Source: Acinetobacter sp. TR3
Lineage (GTDB): Bacteria > Pseudomonadota > Gammaproteobacteria > Pseudomonadales > Moraxellaceae
Assembly (NCBI RefSeq): GCF_027105055.1
Contig: NZ_CP114264.1
Coordinates: 1 to 64,000, forward strand
Direction: 5' to 3'
Length of the DNA stretch: 64,000 nt
The translations under genes were made by a program, and so were the position numbers. Shown piece after piece: positions 54,655-64,000 of this stretch (positions within the stretch are counted from its first letter, which is position 1; each line of letters starts with the position of its first letter). The notes below the pieces were generated by a model. That model worked only from the letters and a program-made list of their open reading frames with translations. It made no database searches and was not told the origin of the DNA.

Positions 54655-55362
54655 TTATTTTACAGCGATTAACTCGACATCAAAAATTAATGTGCTATTT
54701 GGTGGAATAGAACCCGGAACGCCTTGTTCTCCATAAGCAAGTTGAGAAGGGATATAAAACGTTGCTTTACCACCTTCTTTCATTAATTGTAAACCTTCTG
54801 TCCAACCCGGAATGACTTGGTTGAGTGGAAATTCGATTGGCTCACCACGGTCATAAGAACTATCAAAGACCTTACCATCTGTTAATTGACCTTTATAGTG
54901 AACTTTCACAACAGACGTTGCGACAGGTTGTTTGCCAGTACCTTCTTTAATAATTTTGTACTGTAAACCGGAAGCCGTTGTTTTCACACCTTCTTTTTTC
55001 GCATTCTCAGCTAAAAAACTATTGTTTGTGGTTTCAGCTTTTTTTGTTTCATTAAGTTGTTTTTGTTGAAGTTCCTTTTGGAATTCCATATAAGCAGCTT
55101 GTAATTCTTCTTCGGTGTATGCAGCAGGCTTTTTGGCATGCCCATCACGGAAACCTGTGATAAATGCAGCTGTTTCCAATTCAGGTGGTGTTTGTTTTGC
55201 AACTTCATAGCCTAAGGCATAACTGATTTTTGCAACAGGTGCTGCATTCTTATCCGCTTTTGATCCAAGTTCAGTCGTTGGATGCTGAGTAGCATAGTAA
55301 ACAGGAACAAGGGCTGCGCCACCTAAAACGACTGCTGCAATGACAGGTAAAGCTTTACTCAT
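54655..55362 (-). CDS. fkpA: FKBP-type peptidyl-prolyl isomerase, periplasmic (FkpA-like)
   Basis: The 235-aa paralogue of fklB begins [23 protein letters not shown], a signal or anchor segment, followed by a helical dimerisation domain and a C-terminal FKBP domain ([49 protein letters not shown]). It marks the left border of the Acinetobacter capsule locus. It shares its strand with fklB, 46 nt apart. Confidence 0.92.
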   Translation of the reverse strand: MSKALPVIAAVVLGGAALVPVYYATQHPTTELGSKADKNAAPVAKISYALGYEVAKQTPPELETAAFITGFRDGHAKKPAAYTEEELQAAYMEFQKELQQKQLNETKKAETTNNSFLAENAKKEGVKTTASGLQYKIIKEGTGKQPVATSVVKVHYKGQLTDGKVFDSSYDRGEPIEFPLNQVIPGWTEGLQLMKEGGKATFYIPSQLAYGEQGVPGSIPPNSTLIFDVELIAVK

Positions 55363-55487
55363 GAGATGTCCGAAGTAAGATTTTAATAAAAAATATGGTC
55401 ATGATCTTAGCATGTCTAAGCTTAAGCATTGAATAACTCAGCTAAAAAATGCGTGTATTTTTTATATAGTTTATGTGTTTATCAATA

Positions 55488-55515
55488 AAAAGCCAGACTT
55501 TGAGATCTGGCCTTT
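55488..55515 (-). terminator. Terminator after wzc
   Basis: GCCAGA (55492-55497) pairs with TCTGGC (55506-55511), with flanking A/T pairs; on the minus strand a T run follows. Confidence 0.7.
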
Positions 55516-55539
55516 TGACATGACTATCATGATGGATTT

Positions 55540-57723
55540 TTAATCATTGTTATTTGCTTTGTAAGCATAGGAATAATTGTATCCATATCCATAACCAGCA
55601 CTTGCACGTTGAATATCATTTAAAATGAAGCCATTTACTTTAACATTCGCTTGTTCAAAACGATTTAAACTCAGTTCAAGTTCTTTCATTTGTGACTTAG
55701 CATAGCGCGCTACAAGTAAGTTTACACCCGCATATTGAGAAATGATAATTCCATCGGTCACGGCAAGTACAGGCGGTGTATCAATGATAATATGATCATA
55801 TTCTTGGCTTAATTGATTAAGTAATAATTCAAACTGCTCAGATCCTAACATTTCTGAAGGATTCGTAGGACTTTTACCTCGTGTAATAACACTTAAGCCT
55901 GACACCTCAGTTGTATTGACGACTTGGTTTAAATCAGCTTGATGACTTAAAAATTCAGATAAACCAGGCTTTACGTCTAAATTAAAATATTTATGCATGT
56001 AGCCACGACGCATATCTGCATCAATTAACAAAACTTTCTTGTTACTCTGTGCAAAGATAGTTGCCAAATTGGTTGAGATAAATGATTTACCAACTTCAGG
56101 AGAAGGGCCTGCAATCACAATGACATTGTTTTTTGCACTTGCGAGTGCAAAATGAATCGCAGTTCGAATACTACGTAAGCTTTCGATTGCAATATCATCA
56201 TTATGCTTAACCGCAAGGATAGGAATAGTTTTCTTTTTCTTTAAAATACTGATACGTGTCTCTTGAATCGGAGAGCGAGGTACAGTTGAGTAAACAGGTA
56301 AATTAAATTCGTTTTCAATTTGCCCACTATCTTTGATGCCCGTACGTAACATATTGCGCAATAATGCAATTACTGTGCCTAAGAAGCCACCCAAGAACAT
56401 AGCAAGAATAAGCACTTGTAGTTTCTTCGGCTTAATTGGTTCAACTGGTTCAACCGCAGTATCAACAATACGAACATTACCAATTTCTCCTGCTTTTGCG
56501 ATTCGGAGTTGTTGATACGAATTCAATAAAGCAGTGTAAAGTTGGGTTTTTACTTCAACTTCACGATAAAGTTGTAAATATTGGCGTTGCAAATCAGGTA
56601 ATTGTTTTAATGTAGTATTTAATTCACCAATCTGTTTATTAATTGCAGAAATTTGAGCGTTAATTTCTCTCATCGCTGGATGTTCAGTTGTATATTTCGC
56701 TGACAAATCTGCTTGTTGCTGTTGTAATTCTATTTTTTTAGTTTCTAACGTGATGCTCTGAGTAAGGTAAAGTTCAGATTCTTTGGTGACATCAACAGTA
56801 TTATATTTTTGACGAAATTTATTAAATTCTCGTTCAGCATCATCGAGCTGTTTTTTTAACTCTGGTAGTTGTTCATCTAAGAATTTAAGTGTTTGAGCTG
56901 TTTCAGCAGAACGACGAGCAACATTTTGAGCACTATAAGCTGATAATATTGCATTTAAAACCTTGGTAATATGTTGTTTATCTTGACCTTGATAACTTAA
57001 ACCAAGAATTCCAGTCATTTTACCTCTTTCTGCAACTGTATAATTTGAACTAAGAGCATTGACAGCAGCGGGTAAAGATTTCTTTTGAATTCGATATGCA
57101 CTGGTTAAAGTGTCTTTTGTAAAAACACTTATTTTCCATGAGCCATATTTATTTTGAATGGAGTTTGATTGATTAATGATGCCGGTAAATATAATTTGAT
57201 CATTTTGGGGATTTACTAAGAAAAAGTCCCGATTTTTGAAAGTAAGGTTAAGTCCTTTATCAATAAATTGATTTGGTATTAGAAAATCTCGGACTTCAAA
57301 CTGCTTGGTATTATCTTTAAAAATGACTGACTTAGAATTATATTCAGTCATAAAATGTGGTTTTTTCAATAAACGATTACGTAAAGTATCTTCTGTACTT
57401 GAAATATTGAGATCAAGATGAAGTGCTTGAATCACTGATCCTAAGACTAAACGGGATTTTAAAATTTCGATTTCAGACTGAGCAGGTGATTTTTGATCAA
57501 TCATTTGTGACAAGTCGCCTAATAAAGCAGCTGAGGCTCCCTTACTGTCTTCAACTTGAACTAAGGCATCAACTGAATAGGTATCAGGTGTTGCACGAAG
57601 GTACAAAAGTGCACATACAAGACTAAGAATGATAAATAAAGCAATTAATTTCCATTGAGCAATAAGAGAGAAAAAAAGCTCTTTCAAGTCAATTGTGTCT
57701 TCAGTATTAGTATTTTGGCTCAT
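55540..57723 (-). CDS. wzc: Capsule tyrosine autokinase and chain-length regulator Wzc
   Basis: This 727-aa inner-membrane protein governs polymerisation and export of group 1-type capsule. An N-terminal Wzz domain with membrane segments near 33-50 and 430-450 flanks a periplasmic coiled coil (about 265-400). The cytoplasmic BY-kinase has Walker A GPSPEVGKS, Walker A' LLIDADMRRG, and Walker B IIIDTPP. The tail is a tyrosine cluster (YGYGYNYSYAY), the autophosphorylation region. wzb lies 16 nt upstream in transcript order. Confidence 0.95.
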   Translation of the reverse strand: MSQNTNTEDTIDLKELFFSLIAQWKLIALFIILSLVCALLYLRATPDTYSVDALVQVEDSKGASAALLGDLSQMIDQKSPAQSEIEILKSRLVLGSVIQALHLDLNISSTEDTLRNRLLKKPHFMTEYNSKSVIFKDNTKQFEVRDFLIPNQFIDKGLNLTFKNRDFFLVNPQNDQIIFTGIINQSNSIQNKYGSWKISVFTKDTLTSAYRIQKKSLPAAVNALSSNYTVAERGKMTGILGLSYQGQDKQHITKVLNAILSAYSAQNVARRSAETAQTLKFLDEQLPELKKQLDDAEREFNKFRQKYNTVDVTKESELYLTQSITLETKKIELQQQQADLSAKYTTEHPAMREINAQISAINKQIGELNTTLKQLPDLQRQYLQLYREVEVKTQLYTALLNSYQQLRIAKAGEIGNVRIVDTAVEPVEPIKPKKLQVLILAMFLGGFLGTVIALLRNMLRTGIKDSGQIENEFNLPVYSTVPRSPIQETRISILKKKKTIPILAVKHNDDIAIESLRSIRTAIHFALASAKNNVIVIAGPSPEVGKSFISTNLATIFAQSNKKVLLIDADMRRGYMHKYFNLDVKPGLSEFLSHQADLNQVVNTTEVSGLSVITRGKSPTNPSEMLGSEQFELLLNQLSQEYDHIIIDTPPVLAVTDGIIISQYAGVNLLVARYAKSQMKELELSLNRFEQANVKVNGFILNDIQRASAGYGYGYNYSYAYKANNND

Positions 57724-57739
57724 AATCTTAATCTAAAAG

Positions 57740-58168
57740 TTAAATATAATTTTTCCAATCAGTGACACACTGTTGAATAAGCTGACATGTCTCATCGAAA
57801 AAGGCCTGATCATGCTGATATGGGTCTGGCACATTTTTATTTTGCCAATGGCCTAAGCGGAAAACTTTTCCTTTAGCAAAAGGCCAAGTTTGTTCAATAT
57901 GAGCTTGCTGATTTTTACTCATGACGAGGATTAAATCAGCTTGTTTTAAATGCCCAGAGTTTAGTTTCTTGGCAATATGGGCACTCATATCAATACTTAA
58001 GTGCTGCATACACAATTGAGCTTTTTCATCGGCGGGGTGACCTGTAAGACCAGCAATACCAGCAGATTCAATATTCAACTCAGGATAGTCTCGTTTGAGT
58101 AGATACTCTGCCATAGGGCTACGACAAATATTACCAACGCAAACCACTAAAATACTTCGAATCTGCAT
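57740..58168 (-). CDS. wzb: Low-molecular-weight protein tyrosine phosphatase Wzb
   Basis: The 142-aa phosphatase removes phosphate from Wzc. The P-loop VCVGNICRSP carries the catalytic Cys and Arg (CX5R), and the general acid Asp lies in NVPDPYQHD. It is 2 nt after wza and is cotranscribed. Confidence 0.96.
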   Translation of the reverse strand: MQIRSILVVCVGNICRSPMAEYLLKRDYPELNIESAGIAGLTGHPADEKAQLCMQHLSIDMSAHIAKKLNSGHLKQADLILVMSKNQQAHIEQTWPFAKGKVFRLGHWQNKNVPDPYQHDQAFFDETCQLIQQCVTDWKNYI

Positions 58169-58170
58169 GA

Positions 58171-59271
58171 TTACTTACCTAGCTGATCAAAGCTATAAAG
58201 TGCGCTGGAGAAAGGTACAATCTGGTTCATAACACGTTGCCAGCGAGTTAAGCCTGTTGCATCAATATAAACAATATCATTACTACGCAAACGGAATTGA
58301 TTTGCTAGCCCAAAGTCACCTAGACTCATTAAATTCAAATGATAAAGTTCAGTTCGTCGATCATTTGCATTAGTGCGTAATACATAAATTCGGCTAGCAC
58401 TTGCGGATAAAGGATTTAGACCCAAACCCTCCCCAAGAGCATCGCTTAAAGTCATGCCCTGATCACGCATTGGTAGTGCTTGGTTTTTACCCGATTCACC
58501 CATGATGTATATTTTCTGATTTTCTTTGGTACTAACGTAGACTGTATCGTTTGGTTGCATTAAAAGTTTGTGTAGCGAATAGCCTGATTTTTCTAATTCA
58601 AGTGTGTTGAGGTTATAAGTGATGCCATTACGGACTAATTGTATGTATGTGTTGTCACCTTGATCTGAGACACCACCAGCCATACCTAGTGCGGTATATA
58701 TGTTGATAGGTTGGTCATTTAAATAAAATTGACCACCTTTCCTTACACTTCCTTGAACAGAGTAACGTTGTCCTTGATAGTTTAAGACTCGAACGATTAC
58801 GTCAGGAGTTTTTAAATAATGAGCAAATTGATTTCGTAATTCCGAATTTAATTGACTTAAAGTTTTACCGGATGCCTTGTATCGACCTACTAAGGGCAAT
58901 TGGATGAATCCATTATAATCAATAGGGTATCCATTGGCTTGAATCGATTGATCATTCGTCAGATTGTTTACAGGTGGGGTGATTTCAGGGTATGCCCAAA
59001 GTTGAATGGATAAAACATCACCTGAACTTAAACGATAAATTTGCTGAGGTTGTGTGAATAGCGAGGTGTAGTTCTGTTGATTATTGAGTTGTGTCGGTTT
59101 GATTGTCTGCAAAGTATCTTGAGTAATTTTTATTACACTTACAGTGGTTCCAAGATCAGTTTTATAGATCCCTTCACTCGGAATATCATAGGTTTGTAAA
59201 CCAGAAGTGACAGCACACCCTACAGCGCTTATGCTAATTGCAAGGATGGAAAATAGTTGATAATGCTTCAC
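58171..59271 (-). CDS. wza: Outer-membrane polysaccharide export lipoprotein Wza
   Basis: The 366-aa translocon subunit has a lipoprotein-type signal (MKHYQLFSILAISISAVGC, lipid Cys at 19), a PES domain (YRLSSGDVLSIQLWAYPEIT) and SLBB domains (VQGSVRKGGQFYL; IYIMGESGKNQ). The C-terminal amphipathic helix GLTRWQRVMNQIVPFSSAL fits the membrane barrel. It is the first gene of wza-wzb-wzc. Confidence 0.94.
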   Translation of the reverse strand: MKHYQLFSILAISISAVGCAVTSGLQTYDIPSEGIYKTDLGTTVSVIKITQDTLQTIKPTQLNNQQNYTSLFTQPQQIYRLSSGDVLSIQLWAYPEITPPVNNLTNDQSIQANGYPIDYNGFIQLPLVGRYKASGKTLSQLNSELRNQFAHYLKTPDVIVRVLNYQGQRYSVQGSVRKGGQFYLNDQPINIYTALGMAGGVSDQGDNTYIQLVRNGITYNLNTLELEKSGYSLHKLLMQPNDTVYVSTKENQKIYIMGESGKNQALPMRDQGMTLSDALGEGLGLNPLSASASRIYVLRTNANDRRTELYHLNLMSLGDFGLANQFRLRSNDIVYIDATGLTRWQRVMNQIVPFSSALYSFDQLGK

Positions 59272-59607
59272 ACTTTACCCTTGAATATTTATATATAATT
59301 TAATATCAGCTGCGGCACAAATAATCTGTGCGTAGACTTAGAATTTTGCTTATTCTAGCTTAAAAATCTTAAAAAATCATCGACAAAAGCCTTTGCTTTG
59401 TATGCGAAGTATATCTGATAGGTAGGGATTGTCTTGTTAATCATTGATAATATTATATTTTAGTTGAATTTATTAATTGGGATGACGCTAGATGGAAATA
59501 CGTCATACAATTTCGTTATAGCGTGAAGAAAAACTCTGTTATATTGTGCACAGAAAAATTGATGGTTTCTATTTTCGTTCATTTGAATTTTTAAATATGT
59601 TGTAGGG
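59272..59607. promoter_or_regulatory. Divergent capsule-locus promoter region
   Basis: The 336-nt gap between wza (-) and gna (+) holds both promoters of the capsule locus. An extended -10 match TG-T-TATATT lies at 59537-59545 for the plus strand, about 80 nt before gna. ATGACG and CGTCAT arms flank 59482-59506. I see no JUMPstart/ops element and no gene. Confidence 0.45.
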
Positions 59608-59622
59608 ATGAAGGCTAATTTT

Positions 59623-60918
59623 ATGAAACTTGCCGAATTAAAAATAGCAATTATTGGTTTGGGATATGTAGGTTTACCGTTAGCTGTTGAGTTTGGGAAA
59701 AAAAGTTCAGTTATTGGGTTTGATATTAATCATAATCGTATCGATGAGCTGAAGCGTGGAGAGGACCATACTTTAGAAGTCTCATCAGATGACCTTAAAA
59801 AAGCAGATCAGCTTAACTTTAGTGCGAATTTACATGATTTAAAAGAAGCTAATTTTTTTATTGTTACAGTTCCAACACCAGTTGATCAAGTAAATCGTCC
59901 AGATTTAACACCTTTGAAAAAAGCGAGTGAAACAGTAGGTCAAGCTTTAAAAAAAGGTGACATCGTCGTTTACGAATCAACAGTTTACCCTGGGGCAACA
60001 GAAGAAGTTTGTATTCCAATTTTAGAGAAAATATCGGGTTTAAAATTCAATCAAGACTTCTTTGCAGGTTATAGCCCTGAACGTATAAATCCTGGGGATA
60101 AGATTAATACTTTAACCAAGATTAAAAAAATAACCAGTGGCAGTACGCCAGAAATTGCGAATACTGTTGATGCCGTCTACGCTAGTATTATTACGGCAGG
60201 CACTCATAAAGCATCTAGTATTAAAGTCGCAGAAGCAGCCAAAGTAATTGAAAATACACAGCGTGATTTAAATATTGCTTTGGTCAATGAACTTTCAGTG
60301 ATTTTTGACCGTTTGGGTATCGATACTATCGATGTACTTGAAGCAGCTGGAAGTAAATGGAACTTTTTGCCATTTCGCCCAGGTTTAGTAGGTGGGCATT
60401 GTATTGGTGTTGATCCATACTATTTAACACATAAAGCGGAAGAGGTGGGTTATCACCCACAAGTGATTCTGGCTGGTCGCCGTATCAATGACAACATGGC
60501 ACGTTATGTTGCACGTAATACTATTAAAAAAATGCTTCAAAATGGTATCGATGTCCCTCGTGCAAAAGTTGGTGTGCTAGGGGTAACTTTTAAAGAAAAC
60601 TGCCCTGATATTCGTAACAGTAAAGTTGCAGACTTAATTAAAGAGTTTGAGGCTTGGGGGGCTCAAGTGGTTGTGTCCGACCCATGGGCTGATGCTGAAG
60701 AAGTGAAGCACGAGTATGGTATTGAGTTGGGGCTTGTTGATGCTGAACACCCTGTCGATGCACTTGTTGTCGCTGTTGGACATAATGAATTCCGTAACTT
60801 GTCTGCTGCCGAACTAAAAACATATGTGCGCAGCGATAAGCCTGTTCTTGCGGATGTTAAAGGCCTATTTAATCGCACAATCATAGCTGAACATGGTTTT
60901 ACAGTATTCCGTCTATAA
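59623..60918 (+). CDS. gna: UDP-N-acetyl-hexosamine 6-dehydrogenase (Gna/WbpA type)
   Basis: This 431-aa enzyme oxidises UDP-GlcNAc or UDP-GalNAc to the uronic acid. It has the Rossmann motif IIGLGYVGLPLA, TVPTPVD, ESTVYPGATEEVC, the catalytic Cys in GLVGGHCIGVDPYYL, and VLGVTFKENCPDIRNSK. The AAGG at 59611-59614 supports ATG 59623. Because dgaABC homologues follow, UDP-GlcNAcA for UDP-GlcNAc3NAcA is the likely product. Confidence 0.92.
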   Translation: MKLAELKIAIIGLGYVGLPLAVEFGKKSSVIGFDINHNRIDELKRGEDHTLEVSSDDLKKADQLNFSANLHDLKEANFFIVTVPTPVDQVNRPDLTPLKKASETVGQALKKGDIVVYESTVYPGATEEVCIPILEKISGLKFNQDFFAGYSPERINPGDKINTLTKIKKITSGSTPEIANTVDAVYASIITAGTHKASSIKVAEAAKVIENTQRDLNIALVNELSVIFDRLGIDTIDVLEAAGSKWNFLPFRPGLVGGHCIGVDPYYLTHKAEEVGYHPQVILAGRRINDNMARYVARNTIKKMLQNGIDVPRAKVGVLGVTFKENCPDIRNSKVADLIKEFEAWGAQVVVSDPWADAEEVKHEYGIELGLVDAEHPVDALVVAVGHNEFRNLSAAELKTYVRSDKPVLADVKGLFNRTIIAEHGFTVFRL

Positions 60919-60941
60919 TTTAGAAATTGAAAAGAAGTGAA

Positions 60942-61895
60942 ATGATGAAAAAATTTGCTCTTATTGGTGCAGCCGGATACATCGCACCACGTCATCTTAA
61001 AGCGATTAAAGAAACAGGCAATACTTTAACTGTTGCTATGGATGTGAATGACTCTGTAGGGATTATGGATAGTCATTTTCCTGAGGCTGAGTTCTTCACT
61101 GAGTTTGAAGAATTTGAAGCGTATGTAGAAGACCAAAAATTAAAAGGTGAAAAGCTAGATTATGTTGCAATCTGCTCACCGAACTATTTACATGCACCTC
61201 ATATGAAATATGCTTTGAAAAATGGCATTGAGGTCATTTGTGAAAAGCCATTGGTATTAAATTCAGAAGATTTAAATATGCTGTCTGAATATGAAAAACA
61301 ATATAGTGCCAAGGTAAACTCGATTTTACAACTACGTTTACACCCATCAATTATTGCATTGCGTGATAAAGTTCAAGCTGCGCCAGCAGATAAAGTATTT
61401 GATGTTGACCTAACTTACCTGACTTCCCGTGGGAAATGGTATTTAAAATCATGGAAGGGCGTGGACAATAAATCAGGTGGTGTAGCCACTAATATTGGTG
61501 TGCATTTCTATGACATGCTTCATTTTATTTTTGGCAAAATCGTTAAAAATGAAGTGCATTTCCGTGACGAAAAAACGGCTTCTGGTTATTTAGAGTATGA
61601 GCGTGCGCGTGTACGTTGGTTCTTGTCAATTAATGCGAATAATTTACCAGAAAATGCAGTGCAAGGCGAAAAACTGACTTACCGTAGTATCACGATTGAA
61701 AATGAAGAGCTTGAATTCTCTGGTGGTTTCACCGATCTACATACACAAAGCTATCAGCGTGTATTAGAAGGCAAAGGTTACGGTATTGAAGAAAACCGTG
61801 CTGCGATTGAAACAGTTGAAGTGATTCGCGTTTCACCAATTATTGAAAACCCGTCAAATCCACACCCATTATTGGCAAAGGTGAAAAAGGCATGA
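60942..61895 (+). CDS. dgaA: Gfo/Idh/MocA-type sugar-nucleotide 3-dehydrogenase (DgaA/WbpB/WlbA type)
   Basis: The 317-aa NAD-dependent enzyme oxidises C3 of UDP-GlcNAcA. The N terminus [19 protein letters not shown], the CEKPLV motif (about 93-98) and [16 protein letters not shown] (catalytic Lys/His region) are typical of WbpB/WlbA. ATGs at 60942 and 60945 are both possible. Its stop overlaps the next start by 4 nt. Confidence 0.9.
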   Translation: MMKKFALIGAAGYIAPRHLKAIKETGNTLTVAMDVNDSVGIMDSHFPEAEFFTEFEEFEAYVEDQKLKGEKLDYVAICSPNYLHAPHMKYALKNGIEVICEKPLVLNSEDLNMLSEYEKQYSAKVNSILQLRLHPSIIALRDKVQAAPADKVFDVDLTYLTSRGKWYLKSWKGVDNKSGGVATNIGVHFYDMLHFIFGKIVKNEVHFRDEKTASGYLEYERARVRWFLSINANNLPENAVQGEKLTYRSITIENEELEFSGGFTDLHTQSYQRVLEGKGYGIEENRAAIETVEVIRVSPIIENPSNPHPLLAKVKKA

Positions 61896-62470
61896 GCTTT
61901 TATCAACATGAAACAGCCATAGTTGATGATGGTGCACAAATTGGTGAAGATTCACGTGTTTGGCATTTTGTTCATGTATGTAGTGGCGCCAAAATCGGTA
62001 AAGGCGTGTCTTTAGGTCAAAACGTATTTGTGGGTAACCGCGTTGTCATTGGTGATCACTGTAAAGTTCAAAATAATGTATCGGTTTACGATAATGTCGT
62101 TCTGGAAGAGGGCGTGTTTTGTGGCCCAAGCATGGTTTTTACCAATGTATATAACCCGCGCTCTTTGATAGAACGCAAAGATCAATATCGTGACACACTG
62201 GTGAAAAAGGGTGCCACATTAGGCGCAAACTGTACTATTGTCTGTGGTGTTACCATTGGTGCTTATGCATTTGTTGGAGCTGGTGCAGTCGTAAATAAAG
62301 ATGTGCCTGCCTATGCGTTAATGGTGGGGGTGCCGGCTAAACAGATTGGTTGGATGAGTGAATTTGGTGAGCAGCTTGATCTTCCTTTACAAGGACAGGT
62401 ACAAGTAACCTGTTTTCATACAGGAGCAGTTTATCAACTCGATGGAACGACATTAACAAAGCAGAGTTAA
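61892..62470 (+). CDS. dgaB: UDP-sugar 3-N-acetyltransferase (DgaB/WbpD/WlbB type)
   Basis: The 192-aa left-handed beta-helix acyltransferase shows hexapeptide repeats ([51 protein letters not shown]). It acetylates the 3-amino group made by the aminotransferase encoded next. The ATGA overlap with dgaA indicates translational coupling. Confidence 0.92.
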   Translation: MSFYQHETAIVDDGAQIGEDSRVWHFVHVCSGAKIGKGVSLGQNVFVGNRVVIGDHCKVQNNVSVYDNVVLEEGVFCGPSMVFTNVYNPRSLIERKDQYRDTLVKKGATLGANCTIVCGVTIGAYAFVGAGAVVNKDVPAYALMVGVPAKQIGWMSEFGEQLDLPLQGQVQVTCFHTGAVYQLDGTTLTKQS

Positions 62471-62471
62471 T

Positions 62472-63551
62472 ATGATTGACTTTATTGATTTAAAAGCACA
62501 GCAAAATCGAATTAAAGATAAAATTGATGCAGGTATTCAGAGTGTATTGACACATGGTCAATATATTCTGGGGCCAGAAGTAACAGAACTAGAAGAAAAG
62601 TTAGCTGCTTATGTTGGCGTAAAATACTGTATTACTTGCGCGAATGGGACAGATGCTCTGCAAATTGCACAAATGGCATTTGGGATTGGACAAGGTGATG
62701 AAGTAATTACTCCAGGTTTTACTTATATTGCTACTGCTGAAACTGTTGCATTATTAGGTGCAAAGCCTGTTTATGTCGATGTAAATTCTAAAACTTATAA
62801 TTTAGATGTCGAAAAACTAGAAGCAGCAATTACACCTAAAACAAAGGCTATTATTCCTGTGAGTTTATATGGTCAGTGTGCTGACTTTGATGCCATCAAT
62901 GCGATTGCCAGGAAGTATAATCTTCCTGTGATTGAAGATGCTGCACAAAGTTTTGGAGCGACTTATAAAGGTCGTAAAAGCTGTAATTTAAGTACAGTTG
63001 CTTGTACTAGTTTTTTCCCAAGTAAACCATTAGGTTGTTATGGCGATGGTGGTGCAATTTTCACTAATGACGAGGAGTTAGCTAAAGTCATTCGACAAAT
63101 TGCTCGCCATGGACAAGATCGTCGTTATCACCATATTCGAGTTGGCGTTAATAGCCGTTTAGATACTATTCAAGCAGCAATTTTATTACCAAAATTAGAA
63201 ATTTTGGATGATGAAATGCAGGCTCGTCAAAAAGTAGCTGAAAATTATAATCAGTTATTTAATCAAGTCGGTGTTCACACCACACCATACTTAGAGCCAC
63301 ATAATACCAGCGCATGGGCACAATATACGATTCAGGTCGATAATCGAGCAGAAATCCAAAAAAAGTTACAAGAGCAAGGTATTCCAACAGCTGTACATTA
63401 TCCAATTCCATTGAATAAACAACCAGCAGTTGCTGATAAAAATGTATCGTTACCTGTAGGTGATGCGATTGCAGAAAGAGTAATGAGTTTGCCTATGCAT
63501 CCTTATTTATCTTTAGACGCACAAGAAAAAATTGTTACATCATTAGGATAA
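62472..63551 (+). CDS. dgaC: PLP-dependent UDP-sugar 3-aminotransferase (DgaC/WbpE/WlbC type)
   Basis: This 359-aa DegT/DnrJ/EryC1 aminotransferase shows ANGTDALQIA, GDEVITPGFTYIATAE, the VIEDAAQSFGA cofactor Asp and SFFPSKPLGCYGDGG with the PLP Lys. It adds the 3-amino group in UDP-GlcNAc3NAcA synthesis. It starts 1 nt after dgaB and the next gene follows after 4 nt. Confidence 0.93.
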   Translation: MIDFIDLKAQQNRIKDKIDAGIQSVLTHGQYILGPEVTELEEKLAAYVGVKYCITCANGTDALQIAQMAFGIGQGDEVITPGFTYIATAETVALLGAKPVYVDVNSKTYNLDVEKLEAAITPKTKAIIPVSLYGQCADFDAINAIARKYNLPVIEDAAQSFGATYKGRKSCNLSTVACTSFFPSKPLGCYGDGGAIFTNDEELAKVIRQIARHGQDRRYHHIRVGVNSRLDTIQAAILLPKLEILDDEMQARQKVAENYNQLFNQVGVHTTPYLEPHNTSAWAQYTIQVDNRAEIQKKLQEQGIPTAVHYPIPLNKQPAVADKNVSLPVGDAIAERVMSLPMHPYLSLDAQEKIVTSLG

Positions 63552-63555
63552 CGTA

Positions 63556-64000
63556 ATGAAAAAAATGCTTGTGATTGGAGATGGAGATTCTGTTTTTATC
63601 AAGGATTTTGTTAATCAGTATGACAAAAAGGGTGTATCAGTTGATTTAATATCCTTCGGGCAAGAGATCAAAAATAAATTTGTACGTACACAAAAGAATA
63701 TCACTGTAAAATTTGGTTTTTCATTTTCAGCTTTAAATAGTCTGTTTGAATTAAGTAAGATTATTGATGAACTGGATGATGACTATGATGTCATCGTCAT
63801 ACATTTTGTTTATTTTTTCCTAGGACCGTATATTTTTAAATTAAAAAGAAAAACAAATCGACTGGTGTCTGTTATCTGGGGAAGTGATTTTTATCGTATT
63901 GCCTCAAAGTTTAAATTTTTTCTTCAAAAGTTAGTATTTAAAGGTTCTGATGCAATTATTTTTACAAACCCAAAAACAAAGGCTTTATTTATTGAAAAAA
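63556..64000 (+). CDS. Capsule glycosyltransferase, N-terminal part (cut by window end)
   Basis: The open frame of 148 codons starts MKKMLVIGDGDSVFIKDFVN and runs off the window. The alternation of beta strands and helices (VISVDLISFGQE-like, YDVIVIHFVYFFLGPYIFKL, RLVSVIWGSDFYRIA, SDAIIFTNPKTKALF) fits the acceptor-binding domain of a GT-B (GT4-like) glycosyltransferase. It is 4 nt after dgaC. Its place in the K locus fits a repeat-unit transferase; the linkage is unknown. Confidence 0.7.
   Translation, partial: MKKMLVIGDGDSVFIKDFVNQYDKKGVSVDLISFGQEIKNKFVRTQKNITVKFGFSFSALNSLFELSKIIDELDDDYDVIVIHFVYFFLGPYIFKLKRKTNRLVSVIWGSDFYRIASKFKFFLQKLVFKGSDAIIFTNPKTKALFIEK

Overview
The window reads as the origin-proximal end of an Acinetobacter-type gammaproteobacterial chromosome, numbered from the first base of dnaA. 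The evidence is the dnaA-dnaN-recF-gyrB block, the array of solute-binding proteins that Acinetobacter annotations often label 'AdeT', the murJ-fklB-fkpA-wzc-wzb-wza-gna junction that marks the Acinetobacter capsule (K) locus, the DesT-type desaturase operon, low G+C, and XerC/XerD sites of the Acinetobacter plasmid 'pdif' type. I cannot assign a species.

Layout. 1-6.3 kb: replication initiation and gyrase genes. 6.4-9.2 kb: a DedA membrane protein and an ABC-F ATPase on the minus strand, with a possible 26-aa membrane peptide between them. 9.4-16 kb: five tandem periplasmic-binding-protein paralogues, the third split by an IS1-family element with a perfect 8-bp target duplication. 16.1-18.9 kb: erpA, anmK, tyrS. 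19.2-24.8 kb: a complete rRNA operon (16S, tRNA-Ile, tRNA-Ala, 23S, 5S) read away from dnaA. 24.9-26.8 kb: two poorly known genes, a stretch rich in nested inverted repeats, and a flavin reductase gene broken by an in-frame TGA. 26.9-31.8 kb: ribF-ileS-lspA-fkpB (minus). 32-33.8 kb: a TDT-family transporter and a nucleosidase. 33.8-35.0 kb: two orphan genes (one SUKH immunity-like), each enclosed by a pair of inverted dif-like sites. 35.2-40 kb: a TetR regulator and an ssuADCB sulfonate operon. 40.3-44.6 kb: argA, an RcnB-like protein, and ubiG-mupP-yciK. 44.7-50.7 kb: dsbA, two TetR regulators, a desaturase operon with three DesT-type operators, rph and a 57-aa small protein. 50.7-55.4 kb: nadC, ampD, murJ and two FKBP isomerases. 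55.5-64 kb: the start of the capsule locus, with export genes on the minus strand and UDP-GlcNAc3NAcA-type sugar genes on the plus strand, running off the window inside a glycosyltransferase.

How the genes fit together. Three ParB-binding parS sites (one inside recF, one just after gyrB, one inside ssuC) mark the centromere region next to the origin. Four genes serve peptidoglycan recycling and lipid II export (anmK, mupP, ampD, murJ). wzc/wzb/wza export the capsule whose sugars the gna-dga genes make. The main candidates for under-described biology are the chromosomal dif-module pair at 33.86-35.01 kb, the structured intergenic element at 26.11-26.25 kb, the amplified binding-protein array, and two small membrane-type proteins.
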